Shown: piece by piece, positions 61,053 through 64,000 of the stretch
Layout of the letters: every line of letters begins with the position of its first letter
How positions within the stretch are numbered: position 1 is the first letter of the stretch
DNA from: Deltaproteobacteria bacterium HGW-Deltaproteobacteria-14
GTDB taxonomy: Bacteria > Myxococcota_A > UBA9042 > PHBI01
Assembly: GCA_002841945.1 (NCBI GenBank)
Contig: PHBI01000008.1
Span: 1-64,000, forward strand
Length of the DNA stretch: 64,000 bases
Direction: 5' to 3'
The notes under the pieces: generated by a model
What the model was told of the DNA's origin: nothing
Seen by the model: the letters and a program-made list of their open reading frames with translations, nothing else
The model's database searches: none
Position numbers and translations under genes: made by a program

Positions 61053-61137
61053 GAGGAGGCTCGCCCGGGCCTCGGGTACGCGGGTACCTCCGAGGCCGAG
61101 CCGGTGGTCGTCTGCCACCGTTTCGACGAGCCTCCTC
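61053..61137 (+). promoter_or_regulatory. Three-way-junction RNA leader, riboswitch-like
   Basis: The predicted leader folds into an 11-bp closing stem P1 (GAGGAGGCTCG 61053-61063 with CGAGCCTCCTC 61127-61137). P2 is 8 bp (61068-61075 with 61090-61097), extended by GTAC/GTAC after a 2-nt bulge and capped by GCGG. P3 is 6 bp (CGGTGG 61102-61107 with CCACCG 61115-61120). Linkers are 4, 4 and 6 nt. The 3' strand of P1 contains TCCTC, which can instead pair with GAGGA (61155-61159) of the Shine-Dalgarno before ATG 61162. This is the geometry of a translational switch. Ligand unknown. Confidence 0.5.
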
Positions 61138-61161
61138 CGGCTCACCGCTGGAGAGAGGATC

Positions 61162-62475
61162 ATGACGTTCCGCTGCATCGTGATGGGCGCCGCCGGGCGC
61201 GACTTCCACGACTTTCAGACCTTCTTCCGGAGCCACCCGGACTTCAGGGTCGTGTGCTTCACCGCGGAGCAGATCCCGTTCATCGACCAGCGGAAGTTCC
61301 CTCGCTCCCTCGCCGGGCCGGGCTACGCCGAGGACATCCCCATCTACAACGAGGGGCGCCTCGTGGAGCTCATCCGCGAGCACCAGGTCGAGTTCGTCTT
61401 CCTGAGCTACAGCGACCTGCCTCACGCCCAGGTCATGCACAAGGCGTCGATCGTCCAGGCGGCCGGCGCCAGCTTCGTCCTGCTGGGGCCGGATCACACC
61501 ATGCTGCAAAGCAGCAAGCCCGTGATCGCCGTGACCGCGGTGCGAACGGGCGCGGGTAAGAGCCCCATCTCGCAGTTGCTCGCGGCGCACCTCGGCGCCA
61601 GCGGCCGCCCCGCTGGGGTCCTGCGCCACCCGATGCCCTACGGCGACCTCGAGCGGCAGCGGGTGCAGCGCTTCGCGACCGCCGCGGATCTCGACAGCCA
61701 CGAGTGTACGGTCGAGGAGCGCGAGGAGTACGCGCCCTACGTCGAGCGCGGGCTGGTCATCTTCGCGGGGGTCGACTACGCCTCCATCCTCGCGGCGGCC
61801 GAGGCCGAGAGCGACGTGATCCTGTGGGACGGTGGCAACAACGACACGCCCTTCGTGCGGCCGACGCTGTGGATCGCGGTGCTCGACGCGCTGCGTCCGG
61901 GGCACGAGGTCGGGTACTACCCCGGCGAGACCAACTACCGTGCGGCCGACGTGCTGGTCGTGAACAAGGTGGACCAGGCGGACCCGGCGGAGCTCGACCG
62001 GATGCTGAGCCGCATCGCGGCCGATCGGCCTGACGCCGCGCTGATCACCGCCGACCTCGGGGTGGTGGCGGACGAGGCGGCGCTGAAGGGCAAGCGGGTG
62101 CTGGTCATCGAGGACGGGCCGACGACGACCCACGGCGGGATGGCCTTCGGCGCCGGCTACGTGCTCGCGCGCCGCGCGGGGGCGGCCGAGCTCGTCGATC
62201 CCCGGCCCTTCGCGGTCGGGAGCATCGCGCGCACCCTCGAGAAGTACCCACACATCACCGAGATCCTGCCGGCCATGGGCTACTCCGATGAGCAGCGCGC
62301 GGATCTGGCGGAGACGGTGCGTCGCGCCGCGCCGGACGTGGTGGTCGACGCCAGCCCGGCGCGGGTCGGGCGGCTGCTCGGCGTCACGCTGCCGGTGGTC
62401 GAGGTGGACTACCACTTCGTGCAGCGCTCGGGCCCGGATCTGCTGGGCCTGGTCGACGCGGCGCTGGCTCGCTGA
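61162..62475 (+). CDS. COG2403-type GTPase, cyclic 2,3-diphosphoglycerate synthetase-like
   Basis: A 437-residue protein of the predicted-GTPase group related to archaeal cyclic 2,3-diphosphoglycerate synthetase. N-terminal Rossmann-like start MTFRCIVMGAAGRDFHDF, then AVTAVRTGAGKSPIS (Walker A-type P-loop), VILWDGGNNDTPF and VVNKVDQAD (NKxD-like base-specificity motif). The C-terminal 100 residues end in EVDYHFVQRSGPDLLGLVDA. Bacterial members have no assigned reaction. GAGAGAGGA precedes the ATG. The leader folds into a three-way junction. A hairpin terminator follows. Confidence 0.85.
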   Translation: MTFRCIVMGAAGRDFHDFQTFFRSHPDFRVVCFTAEQIPFIDQRKFPRSLAGPGYAEDIPIYNEGRLVELIREHQVEFVFLSYSDLPHAQVMHKASIVQAAGASFVLLGPDHTMLQSSKPVIAVTAVRTGAGKSPISQLLAAHLGASGRPAGVLRHPMPYGDLERQRVQRFATAADLDSHECTVEEREEYAPYVERGLVIFAGVDYASILAAAEAESDVILWDGGNNDTPFVRPTLWIAVLDALRPGHEVGYYPGETNYRAADVLVVNKVDQADPAELDRMLSRIAADRPDAALITADLGVVADEAALKGKRVLVIEDGPTTTHGGMAFGAGYVLARRAGAAELVDPRPFAVGSIARTLEKYPHITEILPAMGYSDEQRADLAETVRRAAPDVVVDASPARVGRLLGVTLPVVEVDYHFVQRSGPDLLGLVDAALAR

Positions 62476-62484
62476 GCCGGGCGG

Positions 62485-62515
62485 GGGCGCCCCGGGTCTC
62501 GCATCCGGGGCGCCC
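62485..62515 (+). terminator. 11-bp perfect hairpin after the GTPase gene
   Basis: Arms GGGCGCCCCGG (62485-62495) and CCGGGGCGCCC (62505-62515) around a 9-nt loop, 9 bp after the stop at 62475 and before the CBS gene. Confidence 0.65.
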
Positions 62516-62593
62516 TCGACGCCCGTCAGAAGCGGCCCGTCGGGCCAGTTCCGGGGTGCCAACGCGCGGGTCCACGTGTAGGATGCGCGACCG

Positions 62594-63019
62594 ATGGATA
62601 AGCACCACCACCACAACCTGCTGCACGTCATGACGCCGTTTCCGCAGTGCGTCGCCTTCGGGGCCTCCCTCGACGAGGCGTCGGCGCTGATGGAGGAGCA
62701 CGGTATCCACCACCTGCCGGTCCGCGAGGACGACGGGGACGTGGTGGGCATGCTCACCGAGCAGGACGTGGCGACCGCGCGGATGGCGGCGCGGGAGCGG
62801 GGCGATCAGCTCACCGTGGGCGACGTCTGCCGCCGCGAGGTATACGTGGTCGAGATCACGCGGTCACTCGCCGCGACCATCCGTGACATGGCGCAGCGGC
62901 GAGCCGACTACGCGCTGGTGAAGCGCGACGACCACTTGGCCGGCATCGTCACGACCACCGACCTCTGCCTCCTGCTCGCCGACATCCTCGATCCCCAGAT
63001 CGACGACATCATCGCGTAG
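62594..63019 (+). CDS. CBS-domain pair protein
   Basis: A 141-residue stand-alone Bateman module with two CBS motifs: HVMTPFPQCVAFGASLDEAS ... HHLPVREDDGDVVGMLTEQD, and DVCRREVYVVEITRSLAATI ... YALVKRDDHLAGIVTTTDL. CBS pairs bind adenine nucleotides and regulate partner enzymes or channels. The N-terminus has MDKHHHHN, a natural His run that may bind metal. TAGGAT (62579-62584) ends 9 bp before the ATG, suggesting a leaderless mRNA. Partner unknown. Confidence 0.9.
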   Translation: MDKHHHHNLLHVMTPFPQCVAFGASLDEASALMEEHGIHHLPVREDDGDVVGMLTEQDVATARMAARERGDQLTVGDVCRREVYVVEITRSLAATIRDMAQRRADYALVKRDDHLAGIVTTTDLCLLLADILDPQIDDIIA

Positions 63020-63022
63020 CGC

Positions 63023-63074
63023 CCAATAGGGGTCATCCAATAGGGGTCAGGCACCCTCACTTTTCACTTTCGCC
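63023..63074. repeat. Distant copy of the GGGGTCAGGCACC element
   Basis: CCAATAGGGGTCA occurs twice (63023-63035 and 63037-63049). The second copy runs into the same core found near murD, GGGGTCAGGCACCCTCAC then TTTTCACTTTCGCC (63043-63074). It lies 3 bp after the CBS gene stop. The element is therefore dispersed in this genome. Confidence 0.8.
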
Positions 63075-63133
63075 CACCGTCCGAGGTGGGCGGGCCTCGC
63101 GTCCCGCTTGGACCGCGGGTATCGTCTCGCGCC

Positions 63134-64000
63134 ATGGCCGACCCGACCTCCCCCGCTCCGCCCGCCGCCCCTGACGCCTACCCCCACGCCCGCGGGGACG
63201 GCTCGGCCTACGACCGCTACCTGGCCGGGATGGACGCGTCGATGCGCCAGAAGGTCGCCCTGACCGTCGCGCACCTCCTCGGCGTCGGCGAGCTCGCCGA
63301 CATGGGGATGGGCTCGGGCTCCGGCAGCTTCGCCCTGGCCTCCCTCTATCCCCACCTCGCCGTCGTGGGCGTGGACGTCGATCCCGGCATGGTCGCCCGC
63401 GCCGCCGCGCGCTACGTCTTGCCGAACCTCCGCTTCGTCGTGGGCGACGTCGCCGAGCCCTGCTTTCCCCCGGGCTCGGTCGAGGCGATCCTGGACTCGT
63501 CGGTCCTCCATCACGTGACCACCTTCAGCGGCTACGACCGCCCCGCCGCCGCGCGCGCCCTGGCCGTCCAGGCCGACCAGCTCGCCGACCACGGCGTCCT
63601 CGTCGTCCGCGACTTCGTCGACCCCGGCCCCGGGCCGGTGTGGCTCGACCTCCCGGCCGACGACTTCACCGGCCCCGCCGACGGTGACGACCCGCGCAGC
63701 TGCTCGACCGCGGCCCTGTTCGAGCGCTTCGCCGGAGAGTTCCGCGCCGCCCGCGCCCCCGCGGACCGCGGCTTCCCGATGGCGCGCGTCACGCCGGGCG
63801 CTGGCGACCCGCCGCTGCCCCCCGCCTGGCGCCGCTACGCCTGCGACCGCACCCACGCGGTCGAGTTCGTGCTGCGCAAGGACTACCGCCGCGACTGGGA
63901 GCTCGAGGTCCTCGAGGAGTATACCTACCTGACGCAGGCGGACTTCGAGGCGACCTTCACCGCGCTGGGGCTGCGGGTCCTCGCGTCGACCCCGATCCGC
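63134..64000 (+). CDS. Class I SAM-dependent methyltransferase (3' end outside window)
   Basis: The reading frame is open to the end of the window; at least 289 residues are visible. SAM-binding motif I is LADMGMGSGSGSFALASLYP with acidic VVGVDVDPGM, then RFVVGDVAEP and a ILDSSVLHHVT segment like small-molecule methyltransferases. The C-terminal part YRRDWELEVLEEYTYL looks like a linked domain. A TATCGT box at 63120-63125 ends 8 bp before the ATG, and no Shine-Dalgarno is seen. Product and full length unknown. Confidence 0.85.
   Translation, partial: MADPTSPAPPAAPDAYPHARGDGSAYDRYLAGMDASMRQKVALTVAHLLGVGELADMGMGSGSGSFALASLYPHLAVVGVDVDPGMVARAAARYVLPNLRFVVGDVAEPCFPPGSVEAILDSSVLHHVTTFSGYDRPAAARALAVQADQLADHGVLVVRDFVDPGPGPVWLDLPADDFTGPADGDDPRSCSTAALFERFAGEFRAARAPADRGFPMARVTPGAGDPPLPPAWRRYACDRTHAVEFVLRKDYRRDWELEVLEEYTYLTQADFEATFTALGLRVLASTPIR

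Noticed and set aside
63047..63856. Minus-strand frame ending KVKSEGA opposite the last methyltransferase
   Set aside because: Its end comes from the dispersed repeat and the rest is a shadow of a clear SAM-binding protein. The similarity to the MurD tail reflects the repeat only.

Overview
The window is very GC-rich, gene-dense bacterial chromosome with strong G/C third-position bias. It most likely comes from the Myxococcota or another former deltaproteobacterial lineage. The clues are Asp/Pro/Ala-rich lipoproteins, a DUF4215 Cys-rich repeat protein, an ECF sigma/anti-sigma pair, a eukaryotic-type kinase-like protein, a fused multihaem cytochrome lipoprotein and an RNase E with a very long disordered tail. 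There are no rRNA or tRNA genes, no CRISPR array, no transposase and no phage genes. Most genes are ordinary housekeeping genes on both strands.

Layout. 1-3040 (+): 3' end of dnaX, ebfC, recR, then an ECF sigma factor overlapping its membrane anti-sigma factor. 3108-7996 (-): rne-serS. 8069-8647 (-): small lipoprotein. 8992-10602 (+): membrane glycosyltransferase-like protein. 10805-15286 (+): four tightly coupled envelope-type genes (BON/OmpA protein, coiled-coil/HhH protein, CYTH protein, AttH-like protein). 15387-18819 (-): pheS-pheT. 18957-19203: dispersed-repeat cluster. 19190-21957 (-): murC-like and murD, translationally coupled. 22131-32719: mostly secreted or lipid-anchored proteins (HEAT lipoprotein, beta-lactamase-family hydrolase, methyltransferase, outer-membrane protein, cytochrome/UshA-like fusion, DUF4215 protein, S9 peptidase). 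32814-37359 (-): SnoaL-like gene, zinc-finger ParA-like protein with trmL, universal stress protein, beta-barrel protein, ComEA-like and DUF3467 genes. 37472-41974 (+): glpK, then the classical rho-rpmE-prfA block. 42059-46994 (-): exbB-exbD-tonB followed by two secreted proteins that share a domain. 47251-49398 (+): ruvCAB. 49431-53574 (-): phosphofructokinase, SecD-like lipoprotein, aldehyde dehydrogenase, thioredoxin. 54136-56844 (+): pyruvate phosphate dikinase. 56928-58865 (-): pseudokinase. 59075-59845 (-): TrmJ-like methyltransferase. 59915-60934 (+): PI-PLC-like lipoprotein. 61162-63019 (+): COG2403-like GTPase and a CBS protein. 63134-64000 (+): partial methyltransferase.

How the parts fit. 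Central information processing (polymerase clamp loading, RecR and RuvABC repair, tRNA charging, termination, RNA decay) and cell-wall precursor synthesis sit among envelope genes. The ExbB/ExbD/TonB-like motor plausibly works with the two downstream secreted proteins.

The most interesting non-coding signal is the leader of the COG2403-like GTPase gene at about 61053-61137. It can fold into a three-way junction with 11-bp, 12-bp and 6-bp stems, and the closing strand can alternatively mask the Shine-Dalgarno sequence. Other points of interest are a dispersed GGGGTCAGGCACC repeat that supplies the last codons of murD, a ParA-like protein with two identical-spacing Cys4 fingers, a degraded kinase next to a GATC cluster, a TonB with a surface-type domain, a stand-alone SecD-type lipoprotein, and many starts preceded by a TANNNT box 6-10 nt upstream, suggesting leaderless mRNAs.
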